DNA of 64,000 nucleotides, from assembly GCA_028291265.1 (NCBI GenBank), contig JAQGIK010000176.1:19432-83431 (forward strand), written 5' to 3'. Below, in pieces: positions 26,465 to 36,615 of this stretch. The DNA comes from Caulobacter sp. Lineage in GTDB: Bacteria > Pseudomonadota > Alphaproteobacteria > Caulobacterales > Caulobacteraceae. Below the pieces are notes generated by a model, which ran no database searches, was not told where the DNA came from, and was given only the letters and a program-made list of their open reading frames with translations. The number at the start of each line of letters is the position of its first letter. The first letter of the stretch is position 1. Position numbers and translations under genes: made by a program.

Positions 26465-28258
26465 TCAGTCGTCCTTGGACGGGGCCACGGTCGGCACGGG
26501 GCGGCTGAGGAAGGCCGGCAGTTCGTTGCCGAAGCCGACGACGCGGCGGTCGTCGTCCTCGCGCGGGGCCGGAGCGCGGACGCCACGGACCGGATCGGGA
26601 CGGCGCTCTTCACGGGCCGGGCGCTCGTCACGCGCGGCGCGGTCGTCGCTGGCGGGGCGCTCTTCGCGAGCCGGACGATCTTCCCGGGCGGGACGGTCGT
26701 CACGGGCCGAGCGGTCTTCACGAGCCGGACGGTCCTCGCGGGCCGGACGCTCTTCACGGGCCTGGGGCTCGCGGGCTTCGACAGGCGCGTCTTCGCCGCC
26801 GCGTTCACGACCCCGGCCACGGCCGCGGCTGCGTTCGGGGCGTTCGCGGCGCGGACGCTCTTCACGGGCTTCGCGTTCGACCGGCGCGGCTTCGACGCCT
26901 TCGGCCTGGGCCACCGGCTCGGTGCTGGCGCGTTCGGGGCGTTCGGCGCGGGGCGCGCGTTCGACGCGTTCGGTCGGGGCGGCGATGGCGTCCATGCCGA
27001 CGGTCGAGGTTTCCGATTCCGGACGGCCGCGGCTGAACTCGCGCTTGCGCTCGGGGCGGCCGCGCGGGCCGCCGCGTTCGCGGTCCTGTTCCTTGCGCCG
27101 GACGTCCTTGTCCTTGGCGGCGGCCCAGTCGAGGTCGAGGACGACTTCGTTGGGCTTCTGGCCGGTCAGCTTGAGGACCTTGTCGAGGTTCTTGTCGTCG
27201 GCCGGGGTGACGATCATGTAGGTCTCGCCCAGCTTTCCGGCCCGGCCGGTGCGGCCGATGCGGTGGACGTAGTCGTCGGCGTGATGCGGCACGTCGTAAT
27301 TGAAGACGTGGCTGACATCGGGGATGTCGAGGCCGCGGGCCGCGACGTCGGAGGCCACCAGCAGCTTGAGCTCGCCCTTGCGGAAGCGCTCCAGCGTCTT
27401 CATCCGCGTGCCCTGGTCGAGGTCGCCGTGGATCGGGGCGGCGTCATGGCCGTGGACGGTCAGCGACTTGGCGACGATGTCGACTTCGCTCTTGCGGTTG
27501 CAGAAGACGATGCCGTTGCGCACGTCGGCCCGTTCGACCAGCGACCGCAGGGCCATGCGCTTGGCGCTCGGCGAGACGATCGGCACCCGCACCAGGTGCT
27601 GGGTGATGGTCTCGGCGGTGGTGGCGGGACGGGCGACCTCGATGCGGGTCGGGTCCTTGAGGAACTGCTTGGTCAGCCGGGTGATTTCCGGCGGCATGGT
27701 GGCGCTGAAGAACAGGGTCTGCTTCGACGGCGGCGTCATCTTGAAGATGCGCTCGATGTCCGGGATGAAGCCCATGTCGAGCATGCGGTCGGCTTCGTCG
27801 ACCACCAGCGTCTGCACGCCGGTCATCAGCAGCTTGCCGCGTTCGAAATGGTCGAGCAGCCGGCCGGGGGTGGCGATCAGGACGTCGACGCCGCGGTCCA
27901 GCTTCTTTTCCTGGTCGCCGAACGAGACGCCGCCGATCAGCAGGGCCCAGCTGAGCTTCTGGCCCTTGCTGTACTTCTCGAAGCTGAGCGCGACCTGGTC
28001 GGCCAGTTCGCGGGTCGGGCAGATGACCAGGCCGCGCGGCATGCGGGCCTTGGTGCGGCCGGCCGCCAGCTTGTCGATCATCGGCAGTGTGAAGGCGGCG
28101 GTCTTGCCGGTGCCGGTCTGGGCGATCCCGAGGACATCGCGGCCCGCGAGGGCGACGGGGATGGCCTGTTCCTGGATCGGGGTGGCGACGGTGTAGCCGG
28201 TGTCAGCCACCGCCTGGAGGGTGAGGGGCGACAGCCCCAATTGGGAAAATTCGGTCAT
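26465..28258 (-). CDS. DEAD-box RNA helicase, RhlE-like, with repetitive Arg/Asp/Glu tail
   Basis: A 597-residue ATP-dependent RNA helicase. Helicase motifs in order: the Q motif TPIQEQAIP, motif I AQTGTGKT, Ia PTRELA, II VVDEADRMLD, III FFSATMPPE, V VASDVAARGLDIP and VI HRIGRTGRAGK. About 215 C-terminal residues follow the core: a basic RGG-like stretch, then around a dozen degenerate copies of a six-residue unit like REDRPA/REERPA. That tail is probably disordered and RNA-binding, as in condensate-forming and degradosome helicases. The start at 28258 (MTEFSQLG) fits RhlE proteins. Confidence 0.93.
   Translation of the reverse strand: MTEFSQLGLSPLTLQAVADTGYTVATPIQEQAIPVALAGRDVLGIAQTGTGKTAAFTLPMIDKLAAGRTKARMPRGLVICPTRELADQVALSFEKYSKGQKLSWALLIGGVSFGDQEKKLDRGVDVLIATPGRLLDHFERGKLLMTGVQTLVVDEADRMLDMGFIPDIERIFKMTPPSKQTLFFSATMPPEITRLTKQFLKDPTRIEVARPATTAETITQHLVRVPIVSPSAKRMALRSLVERADVRNGIVFCNRKSEVDIVAKSLTVHGHDAAPIHGDLDQGTRMKTLERFRKGELKLLVASDVAARGLDIPDVSHVFNYDVPHHADDYVHRIGRTGRAGKLGETYMIVTPADDKNLDKVLKLTGQKPNEVVLDLDWAAAKDKDVRRKEQDRERGGPRGRPERKREFSRGRPESETSTVGMDAIAAPTERVERAPRAERPERASTEPVAQAEGVEAAPVEREAREERPRRERPERSRGRGRGRERGGEDAPVEAREPQAREERPAREDRPAREDRSARDDRPAREDRPAREERPASDDRAARDERPAREERRPDPVRGVRAPAPREDDDRRVVGFGNELPAFLSRPVPTVAPSKDD
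26590..26775. repeat. Degenerate 18-bp coding tandem repeat in the helicase tail
   Basis: Imperfect repeats of an 18-bp unit (three bases per residue, unit REDRPA or a variant) inside the helicase gene. The copies differ mostly at synonymous or conservative positions, so the array is old enough to have diverged while keeping the peptide pattern. Confidence 0.7.
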
Positions 28259-28355
28259 TATCACTTTGCATGAATTCGAAACCGCCCGGGCTGGGCGAGC
28301 GGGCGGCGCGGAATCGCCAGACCTGTCCCGAATGCGGGTCTAGATAGGCGTTATC

Positions 28356-28388
28356 GCCGCAAAGTCAATTCAAACCTGGTTTTGCGGC
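28356..28388. repeat. 8-bp inverted repeat upstream of the 28435 gene
   Basis: GCCGCAAA (28356-28363) and TTTGCGGC (28381-28388) separated by 17 AT-richer bases, in the divergent gap between the helicase gene and the small exported-protein gene. Could be an operator. Confidence 0.35.
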
Positions 28389-28434
28389 AGACCGGCGCAA
28401 GTCAACCAAAGCCCAATTGGCGCGTTACTGGGCG

Positions 28435-28803
28435 ATGACGAAGTCTCTCATGATGGCGACAACGATCGCCCTGTTTTCGCTCGCCCCGATATCGACATTC
28501 GCCGCCTCGCCGGTCGAGGCGGCGTTCGGCAACACCATCGTCTCGACCTACCCCAGCGGGCGGTCGACGAAGCTGTGGTTGCAGCGCGACGGCACCTATG
28601 CCGCCCAGCGGACCAACGGCAAACGCACGGCCGGCAAGTGGACCCTCAAGGGCGACAAGGTCTGCCTGAAACAGACCAGGCCCGCGGGCATCCCGCTGAC
28701 CTTCTGTTCAAAGGTTCCGGCCGGCAAGGTCGGGCTGACCTGGTCGAGCAAGAGCCCCAAGGGCGAGCCGCTCCGGAACCGCCTGGTCGCCGGGCGCGGC
28801 TGA
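28435..28803 (+). CDS. Small exported protein of unknown function
   Basis: A 122-residue protein with a Sec signal (MTKSLMMATTIALFSLAPISTFAAS). The mature part, about 95 residues, has a basic, glycine/lysine-rich beta character: TKLWLQRDGTYAAQRTNGKRTAGKWTLKGDKVCLKQ, with two cysteines (KVCLKQ, LTFCSK) that could pair. The alternating DGTY...GKW...GDK pattern resembles small beta-barrel lipocalin-like secreted domains seen in Caulobacterales, but no family is assigned. A TTG at 28417 is in frame; the ATG at 28435 is preferred. Confidence 0.7.
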   Translation: MTKSLMMATTIALFSLAPISTFAASPVEAAFGNTIVSTYPSGRSTKLWLQRDGTYAAQRTNGKRTAGKWTLKGDKVCLKQTRPAGIPLTFCSKVPAGKVGLTWSSKSPKGEPLRNRLVAGRG

Positions 28804-28895
28804 CAACCCCAATCCTGCCGTCACAGGAATTCTTGATAAGGTTGCATGTCGGCGTTTTCGTGGGTTAGCCTTGCTCTGCCCTAGGGGAGGGACCC

Positions 28896-30239
28896 ATGCT
28901 TCGCAATATTCTGGCTGGCCTGCTGGCTGTCGCGGCGCTCGGCGGCTGCGCCAACCTGACCTCGATCCACCGGGTGGATGCGATCGGCTCGAGGCCGAAC
29001 CAGGCCGAGGCGATCTTTATCGACGCCAAGCAGCGCGCCATCCTGACCAGCCGCCAGATGATCCCCGATCCGAATGGCGGCCCGCCGATCGACCAGTTGC
29101 AGTTCTGCGCCGAGGCGCCGCCGGACGCCTTCGTGGCCATGAGCGTCGGCGGCAGCGGCAACCTCGGCTATTCGGGCAGCGCCAACCCGAACGTCCAGGC
29201 TGGCGGGGCCTTGGCGATCAGCGAGTCCGGAGCCAGCTTCGAGCGGACCCAGACGGTCAACCTGCTGCGCGAGTCCATGTACCGGACCTGCGAGCGCTTC
29301 ATCAGTGGCGCCATCAGCAAGGACGAGTTCATCATCCAGGCGGCGCGGGACCAGCGTGCCATGGTCGCTATCCTGGCCATCGAACAGCTGACCGGCGTCA
29401 TGCGCCCGCCCTCGACGGTGATTACCGGCGGCAGCGCCTCGGCGGTCAATTCCAACCCGGCCGCGGTGCTGGCGGCCGTGCAATCGGCCGCCGACGACAA
29501 GAGCGCCAAGGACGCGGCTGTCATCCGGGCCCAGCAGGCCTATACGACGGCCTCGGCCACCGTGACCTGCGACCCCGCCCCCAGCCCCATGCCGGCCCCG
29601 GCCGACCCCACCTATGCAGCGGTGCAGGCCTGCCTGGCGGCCAACACCACCCTGCAGCAGGCCCAGGCGGCGGCGGCCACCTCGGCCCAGAACCTGACCT
29701 GGATCCAGGGCGTGGCGGCCAACCAGACCTTCAACATGACGGCCGGATCGGGCGGCGGCGCGCAGATCAGCGGCGGCGGCTATTCCCAGCAGGCCAGCGC
29801 CAACACCACCGCGGCGGTGGCCGGGGAAGTGCGGCTGATCGTCGAGAAGGCCCTCGACTTCCCGGAAGTCGAGATGATGTGCATGGTCCAGTTGCGCAAG
29901 GACAAGCCCGACGCCGCCTTGACCGCCATGTGCCTGGAGTTCGTCAAGGCCTCGGTGCAGGCGGAGACCGATCGGTTGAAGGCCGAGAGCGCCGGCTACA
30001 GGCGCTTCGGGGCCACGGTGACCAGCGACTCCGACCGGCTGCGGGCCTATCTGGCCGCCGGGCCGGATACGCCGGCGGCCAACTGGCAGGCGCTGCTCGC
30101 CAAGTCCGGCATTCTGCAGAACCTCGGCCCGCGCGCCCAGAAGGCCTACGCGGCGCCGACCACCCTTTCGGGCATCGTCAGCTTCTTCGAAGGCCTGGCG
30201 GCCGATCAGCGCAGCGACCTTCTCGGGGTCATCGGTTAG
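28896..30239 (+). CDS. Large lipoprotein of unknown function
   Basis: A 447-residue lipoprotein: lipobox ALGGC at residues 14-18 after a short hydrophobic signal (MLRNILAGLLAVAALGGC), with GGGGAGG upstream of the ATG. The mature chain has a globular start (HRVDAIGSRPNQAEAIFIDAKQRAIL), an AMSVGGSGNLGYSGSANP glycine/serine stretch, an alanine/glutamine-rich low-complexity middle (about residues 180-270) that looks helical, and a conserved-looking C-terminus. No family is recognised. It is followed 10 bp later by a 72-codon gene with its own ribosome-binding site, forming a two-gene unit. Confidence 0.75.
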   Translation: MLRNILAGLLAVAALGGCANLTSIHRVDAIGSRPNQAEAIFIDAKQRAILTSRQMIPDPNGGPPIDQLQFCAEAPPDAFVAMSVGGSGNLGYSGSANPNVQAGGALAISESGASFERTQTVNLLRESMYRTCERFISGAISKDEFIIQAARDQRAMVAILAIEQLTGVMRPPSTVITGGSASAVNSNPAAVLAAVQSAADDKSAKDAAVIRAQQAYTTASATVTCDPAPSPMPAPADPTYAAVQACLAANTTLQQAQAAAATSAQNLTWIQGVAANQTFNMTAGSGGGAQISGGGYSQQASANTTAAVAGEVRLIVEKALDFPEVEMMCMVQLRKDKPDAALTAMCLEFVKASVQAETDRLKAESAGYRRFGATVTSDSDRLRAYLAAGPDTPAANWQALLAKSGILQNLGPRAQKAYAAPTTLSGIVSFFEGLAADQRSDLLGVIG

Positions 30240-30249
30240 GAGACGCCGC

Positions 30250-30468
30250 ATGCATCTGAAAATCTTCGCCGGCGCCGACGCCGGCGCCGTGACGGCCGAT
30301 TTCGACCAGTATCGGTCCAGCCACGCCCTGGTCGACCAGCAGACCTATGAGGACAACGAGGACGTGGAATACCGGCCCGGCCAGGAACTCCTGCCCCAGC
30401 GGCCCAGCTTCACCCAGGAGGCGCCCGAGGGCGGGGTGTTTGTGATCGTGGCGCGCTTTTCGACCTGA
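30250..30468 (+). CDS. Small acidic protein downstream of the lipoprotein gene
   Basis: 72 codons, ATG with AGGAG 6-7 nt upstream. The product has no signal peptide and is acidic in the middle (YEDNEDVEY), with an opening MHLKIFAGADAGAV and a closing GGVFVIVARF strand, so it could be a small alpha/beta fold. The 3' end overlaps the convergent sterol-desaturase-type gene by 59 bp, which is unusual here and lowers confidence. If real, it is co-transcribed with the lipoprotein. Confidence 0.5.
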   Translation: MHLKIFAGADAGAVTADFDQYRSSHALVDQQTYEDNEDVEYRPGQELLPQRPSFTQEAPEGGVFVIVARFST

Positions 30469-31168
30469 CCGGATCGGGCATCACGTCCGTTCCCATCAGC
30501 CGGTCCCAGAGCCGGAAGTGCAGGCCGAAGTTGGTCTGCATCCGTTTGTGATGCACTCCGTGATGGGTGGCGGTGATCAGCCAGCCGCCGACCGGCCCGC
30601 GCACGAAGCTCTGCGGCAGGATCTCGACGCCGCAGTGGTTCAGGGTGGCGGTCGCCGTCATGGCGATCAGCAAAAACAGCACCACCCCGACATGGATCGG
30701 GATGACGAAGGTCAGGACCGGCAGCACCCAGGCGACCAGGGCCGCCTCGGTCAGGTCGAAGGCGAAGCTGGCCCAGGCGGTCGGGGTATGGCTGCGGTGG
30801 TGGCCGGCGTGGAACCAGCGGAACAGGCTGCGGTGATGCATCAGCCGGTGGACCCAATAGTAGTGGGCGTCCTGGATGGCGAGGTACAGCAGGGCCGAGA
30901 CCGGGACCCACCACAGCGGCCAGGCGCTCAGTTGGGTGTAGATCAGCGTGTGACCGGCCTTCCACTGCTCGACCACGAAGGCGGCGGGCAGGGCGTAGAC
31001 AGCCGAGGAGGCCAGCGACAGCAGGATCTCGTGACGCACGGCCCCGGCCGGCGGAACGGGCTTGTCGGGACGGCGCAGGACCAGGCCGTAGATCAACCCC
31101 GAGGTCAGCAGGTAGCGCGCCGCGATAATGGCGGTCATGGCGGCGAAGGTGATCAGGAAGCTGGCCAC
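30410..31168 (-). CDS. Sterol desaturase / fatty acid hydroxylase superfamily protein
   Basis: A 252-residue integral membrane di-iron hydroxylase. The histidine clusters are complete: HYYWVHRLMHH, HAGHHRSH and HHGVHH, with hydrophobic helices before and between them. In alphaproteobacteria such enzymes hydroxylate lipids, carotenoids or hopanoid-like molecules; the substrate cannot be chosen here. GTG start at 31168. The C-terminus is basic and proline-rich and lies opposite the small ORF at 30250. Confidence 0.88.
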   Translation of the reverse strand: MASFLITFAAMTAIIAARYLLTSGLIYGLVLRRPDKPVPPAGAVRHEILLSLASSAVYALPAAFVVEQWKAGHTLIYTQLSAWPLWWVPVSALLYLAIQDAHYYWVHRLMHHRSLFRWFHAGHHRSHTPTAWASFAFDLTEAALVAWVLPVLTFVIPIHVGVVLFLLIAMTATATLNHCGVEILPQSFVRGPVGGWLITATHHGVHHKRMQTNFGLHFRLWDRLMGTDVMPDPVRSKSAPRSQTPRPRAPPG

Positions 31169-31302
31169 GAACGGGGACCTTCGGCGGTGGCGAGGGGGGC
31201 GTCAAGCCGGCGGACGGCCCGGAAGGTGGTCCGCGCTTGTCGAAGCGATTATAGCATGGTTCGAGCCTGCCGGGATCAGGAAATATAGAGTAAATACAAC
31301 AC

Positions 31303-31320
31303 TATAAAGCCTACTTTATA
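31303..31320. promoter_or_regulatory. AT-rich inverted repeat TATAAAG/CTTTATA
   Basis: TATAAAG (31303-31309) and CTTTATA (31314-31320) with a 4-nt loop, 135 bp upstream of the hydroxylase start on the minus strand. Possible operator or a weak stop after otsA. Confidence 0.35.
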
Positions 31321-31444
31321 ACGGCCGGACACCTACTTTGGCGCGGCCTGTGGGGCCGATTGGTCCTCCCTGAAACCAACCTGAATCGACCCGACCGCCT
31401 CAACCTCCTGGGACGGCGCCTGGCGGCGCCCCGAAACGGCGGCG

Positions 31445-31462
31445 AATATGTATAGACATATT
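31445..31462. promoter_or_regulatory. AT-rich inverted repeat AATATGT/ACATATT
   Basis: AATATGT (31445-31451), ATAG, ACATATT (31456-31462): perfect 7-bp arms immediately downstream of the otsA stop. There is no T-run, so it is not a typical terminator. Confidence 0.35.
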
Positions 31463-31465
31463 GCT

Positions 31466-32884
31466 CTAGCGGGCCGTTCCGCCGACGCGGACCATCCGCG
31501 GGCTGGATTTCGGGCGTTCGGCGAGGGCTTCGAGGAAGCCCTGCCACCAGTGGTCGAGGTTCTCGGCGTCGAGGCCGGATTTCAGTTCGCGCCAGCGCAG
31601 CATGCGTTCGGTCAGGTCCATGGTCAGGGCCCGGTGGATGGCCTCGGCCATCTCGTCGCGGTCGTAGGGATTGACGATCAGGGCCGCCTTCATCTGGGCC
31701 GCGGCGCCGGCGAAGCGCGACAGGATCAGCACGCCGGGGTCGGCGGGGTCCTGGGCGGCGACATATTCCTTGGCGACCAGGTTCATACCGTCGCGCAGCG
31801 GGGTGATCAGGGCGGCGCGGGCGGCGCGGTAGATGCCGGCCAGCTCGTCCTGGCGGTAGCCGGAGTTGACGTAGCGCAGCGGCACCCAGTCGAGCGAGCC
31901 GTACTGGCCGTTGATGTGGCCGGCGATGGCGTCCAGGCGGTTGCGCATCTCCTGATAGGCCTCGACGCCGTCGCGGCTGAGCGTGGCGATCTGCAGCATG
32001 AAGACCTTCTCCCGGGCCTCGGGGTGGTCCTCCAGATACTGCTCGTAGGCCAGGAAGCGCTCCTCCAGGCCCTTGCTGTAGTCGAGGCGGTCGACGCCGA
32101 TGATCATCTGCCGACCGGCCAGGCTCTTCTCCGTGCGCTGCTGGGCGTCGATCGAGGCCTCCGAGGCGTTCTCGGTGGCGAAGTCGGCGGTGTGGATGCC
32201 GATCGGGAAGACGCCCAGGCGGGTCTTGCGGCCGAAGGCTTCCGCCGTGCCGTCCTCGGCGACCTCGACGCCCAGCTGGTTGTGCAGATAGCCGGTCAGG
32301 GCCGACAGCCATTCGGCGGTGTGGACGCCGACCAGGTCGTAGTCGAACAGCTGGGCGACCAGCTTCTCGTGGCCGGGCAGGGTGGTGAACAGCTGCCGGG
32401 CCGGCCAGGGGATGTGCAGGAAGAAGCCGATGCGGTTGGTGAAGCCCAGCCTGCGCAGCTCGGCGGCCAGCGGGATCAGGTGGTAGTCGTGGACCCAGAT
32501 GGTGTCGCCGGGGGCGATCAGGGCGCTCAGGGCCTGGGCGAACCGCTGGTTCACCCGGGCGTAGCCGGCGGCGTAAGAGCGACTGAAGTTGGTCAGGTCC
32601 AGGCGGTTGTGGAACAGCGGCCAGAGCGTGTTGTTGGCATAGCCGTTGTAGTAGGTCTCGACGTCCTCGGGCTCGAGATCGATCTTGGCGACGGTGACGT
32701 CGCCGATGCGGTCCAGGGCCAACTGGCCGGTGTAGACGGGCGTGGTCTCGCCGCTCCAGCCGAACCAGACGCCCTGGTTCTGGCGCAGCGCGGCGGTGAT
32801 GGCGGCCGACAGCCCGCCGACCGCGCCGCCACCGACGTCGCGCGAGAGGCCCACCCGGTTGGAAACCACGATCAGTCGGCTCAT
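31466..32884 (-). CDS. otsA: Alpha,alpha-trehalose-phosphate synthase (GT20)
   Basis: Makes trehalose 6-phosphate from UDP-glucose and glucose 6-phosphate. Of 472 residues, the N-terminus has the donor/acceptor loop SRDVGGGAVGGLSAAI, then WVHDYHLIPLA, and the C-terminal Rossmann domain has IGVDRLDYSKGLEERF and LITPLRDGMNLVAKEYVA, all GT20 hallmarks. The ATG overlaps the otsB stop (ATGA), so both enzymes come from one message. Trehalose would serve as an osmotic and desiccation protectant. Confidence 0.96.
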   Translation of the reverse strand: MSRLIVVSNRVGLSRDVGGGAVGGLSAAITAALRQNQGVWFGWSGETTPVYTGQLALDRIGDVTVAKIDLEPEDVETYYNGYANNTLWPLFHNRLDLTNFSRSYAAGYARVNQRFAQALSALIAPGDTIWVHDYHLIPLAAELRRLGFTNRIGFFLHIPWPARQLFTTLPGHEKLVAQLFDYDLVGVHTAEWLSALTGYLHNQLGVEVAEDGTAEAFGRKTRLGVFPIGIHTADFATENASEASIDAQQRTEKSLAGRQMIIGVDRLDYSKGLEERFLAYEQYLEDHPEAREKVFMLQIATLSRDGVEAYQEMRNRLDAIAGHINGQYGSLDWVPLRYVNSGYRQDELAGIYRAARAALITPLRDGMNLVAKEYVAAQDPADPGVLILSRFAGAAAQMKAALIVNPYDRDEMAEAIHRALTMDLTERMLRWRELKSGLDAENLDHWWQGFLEALAERPKSSPRMVRVGGTAR

Positions 32885-33654
32885 GCGCTCACCGGGGTCA
32901 GCGACGTCTCCAGCCAGTCCAGCAGGGCGTCCGGGTCCTCCAGCCGCCAGCGCGAGCGGCTGCGGCGGGGCAGGCCGATCAGGATGGCCTCGCCGCCAAG
33001 GGCGACGGCGGCCGCGAAGGCGTCCTCGTCGGTGAGGTCGTCGCCGATCATCACCGGCGTGGCGCCGGCGAACGGGGCCTCGGCCATGAAGGCGGCCAGC
33101 GCCTCGCCCTTGTCCGGGCCGGGCGTGCGCAGCTCGGCGACCAGATGGCCTTCCTGCAGGACCAGGCCCGTCTGGCGCGCCAGGCGGCGGGCGCAGTCGA
33201 CGACGGCGGGGCCAGCCTCGGGCCGCAGGCGGTAGTGCAGGGCGACGCTGGTTCCCTTGTCCTCGAGCAGCAAGCCGCGTTGGGCCCTGGCCAGGGTGGC
33301 CAGGCATTCGCGAGCGTCGCGGAGGGCCGGGTGCGGCGGAGTGGTGTCGAGGTGGCCGGCCGGGCCACGGCGGTCGAGGCCGTGCAGGCCGGCGACGCTG
33401 GCTACCGAGCCATCGAGGATGCGGTCGATTTCGCCGATCTCGCGGCCGCTGAGGATGGCCAGACGCCCGTCCAGCGCTTTGGCGAGCGCGCGCAGCACCC
33501 GCGTGCGGCGCGCAACGGGGCCGACCGCGTCGGGCGTTTCGGCGATGTCGGCCAGGGTGCCGTCGAGGTCGAGAAACAGAGCGGTGTTTGTCAGATCAAG
33601 ACTCGGCGGGGTCTGGAAGGGGACTTCCAGACGCTCGTCGGCAAGGATGGTCAT
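32881..33654 (-). CDS. otsB: Trehalose-6-phosphate phosphatase
   Basis: HAD phosphatase of about 257 residues that dephosphorylates trehalose 6-phosphate. Motif I is FLDLDGTLADI, and further HAD marks are AILSGRE (motif II Ser) and MIGDDLTDEDAF (motif IV). The start is placed at 33654 (MTILADERL); an in-frame start at 33723 adds a basic stretch unlike the family. First gene of otsB-otsA. Confidence 0.95.
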   Translation of the reverse strand: MTILADERLEVPFQTPPSLDLTNTALFLDLDGTLADIAETPDAVGPVARRTRVLRALAKALDGRLAILSGREIGEIDRILDGSVASVAGLHGLDRRGPAGHLDTTPPHPALRDARECLATLARAQRGLLLEDKGTSVALHYRLRPEAGPAVVDCARRLARQTGLVLQEGHLVAELRTPGPDKGEALAAFMAEAPFAGATPVMIGDDLTDEDAFAAAVALGGEAILIGLPRRSRSRWRLEDPDALLDWLETSLTPVSA

Positions 33655-33790
33655 CGGTCTAGCGTCAGCCCCAGATACAGACTCGGCGACCCTCCTGGGC
33701 CTCCGCTCAACTCGGGGTGACAACGCGGGGAGGGGCTATTGGCTCCCCGGATAGAGTGATCGTGAGCGAGAAGGTTTCGCCTCGGGGCGC

Positions 33791-33841
33791 CCTTCTCCCC
33801 TTGTGGGAGAAGGTGGCGCGAAGCGCCGGATGAGGGGTCGA
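33791..33841. repeat. Left inverted repeat flanking the DUF559 gene
   Basis: About 51 bp: a CCTTCTCCCC...GGGAGAAGG hairpin, then GGTGGCGCGAAGCGCC and GGATGAGGGGTCG. Its reverse complement recurs at 34386-34436 with few changes. It lies just downstream of the DUF559 stop. Confidence 0.75.
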
Positions 33842-33849
33842 TGATTGGA

Positions 33850-34290
33850 TCAGCCGCGCTTTGGCGGTTCGGCTGGCAGGTAGGCGGGTGGCAAGGGCGC
33901 GCCGGTGTCGATCGCGTACCGGTCTGTCGGTGCGTCAAACTCGTCTGTGGTGGGAAGCGCGACGGCTTGCAGAATTGTCGCAACCAGGTCGTCGGGTCGA
34001 TTGGATACGACGCTGTTTGGAAACCTGAAGACCCGAAAGCCGTCGGACCTCAGCCAAGCGTCACCAACGGCGTCTTTGTCCGCATCGTGAAAGGGGCCGT
34101 CAGCTTCGACAACCAGGCGGTGGCGGAGGCAGACGAAGTCCGCGACGTAGCGGCCGAGCGGGACTTGACGGCGGAACTTCAAATGTTCGAGGCGTCGATT
34201 GCGGAGAAGTTTCCAGAGGAGTTCCTCGTGGAAGGTGGGGGCGTGCCGCATACGACGGGCCAGAGCGCGTTTGAGTGTGGAGACAGGCAT
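33850..34290 (-). CDS. DUF559 domain protein (Vsr/PD-(D/E)XK-like endonuclease fold)
   Basis: About 146 residues. The core is the DUF559 pattern: FHEELLWKLLRNRRLEHLKFRRQVPLGRYVADFVCLRHRLVVEADG, then DGFRVFRFPNSVV, which places the conserved RRQ, DF and E/D residues of a Vsr-like endonuclease fold. DUF559 proteins are very common in alphaproteobacteria and functionally uncharacterised. An upstream start at 34335 would add 15 residues with no family support. Codon use looks less GC-biased than the neighbours, and the gene lies precisely between two copies of an inverted repeat, both signs of insertion as a cassette. Confidence 0.85.
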   Translation of the reverse strand: MPVSTLKRALARRMRHAPTFHEELLWKLLRNRRLEHLKFRRQVPLGRYVADFVCLRHRLVVEADGPFHDADKDAVGDAWLRSDGFRVFRFPNSVVSNRPDDLVATILQAVALPTTDEFDAPTDRYAIDTGAPLPPAYLPAEPPKRG

Positions 34291-34385
34291 CTCAATGAGA
34301 AACAAATCATGAACATTGTTCGTCGTGCAAAGCAATCTTATCCGCTGTTGGATGCGTAAGCGTCGAGAGCGGCTTTGAGAGTCTT

Positions 34386-34436
34386 CGACCCCTCATCCGG
34401 CCCTTCGGGCCACCTTCTCCCACTAGGGGAGAAGGG
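34386..34436. repeat. Right inverted repeat flanking the DUF559 gene
   Basis: CGACCCCTCATCCGGCCC...CCTTCTCCCACTAGGGGAGAAGGG, the near-perfect reverse complement of the copy at 33791-33841. It lies in the 135-bp gap between the DUF559 gene and parE. Confidence 0.75.
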
Positions 34437-34471
34437 ACCTCTCACGGCGGCTTTGTCTTTCTTGGCCGGAA

Positions 34472-36529
<2,058 letters not shown>

Positions 36530-36615
36530 TACGCTGGGGAGTCTAGGCGATTCGGGAGGGGACTAATGGGCTGACATGTCGTCGCGCGCAATGGCGGGTT
36601 CGGGGTAGTCCACAT

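Larger units (their letters stand above)
31169..31465. other. AT-rich gene-free stretch between otsA and the hydroxylase gene
   Basis: Almost 300 bp without a gene. It contains a perfect minus-strand TATAAT (31253-31248), two AT-rich palindromes (31303-31320 and 31445-31462), and a GC hairpin (GGCGCC repeats near 31415-31430). Local base composition from 31245 to 31325 is well below the GC of the rest of the window. It probably holds the hydroxylase promoter. Confidence 0.5.

Noticed and set aside
26590..26775. CRISPR-like periodic repeats
   Set aside because: 18-bp period in frame with a helicase tail, no spacers of fixed length and no cas genes.
28881..30251. 456-codon minus-strand frame opposite the 28896 lipoprotein
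   Set aside because: No motif, no signal peptide, no ribosome-binding site; the plus strand has a lipobox and a strong one.
33841..34359. 172-codon plus-strand frame opposite DUF559
   Set aside because: DUF559 motifs are complete on the minus strand; the plus frame has no recognised pattern.
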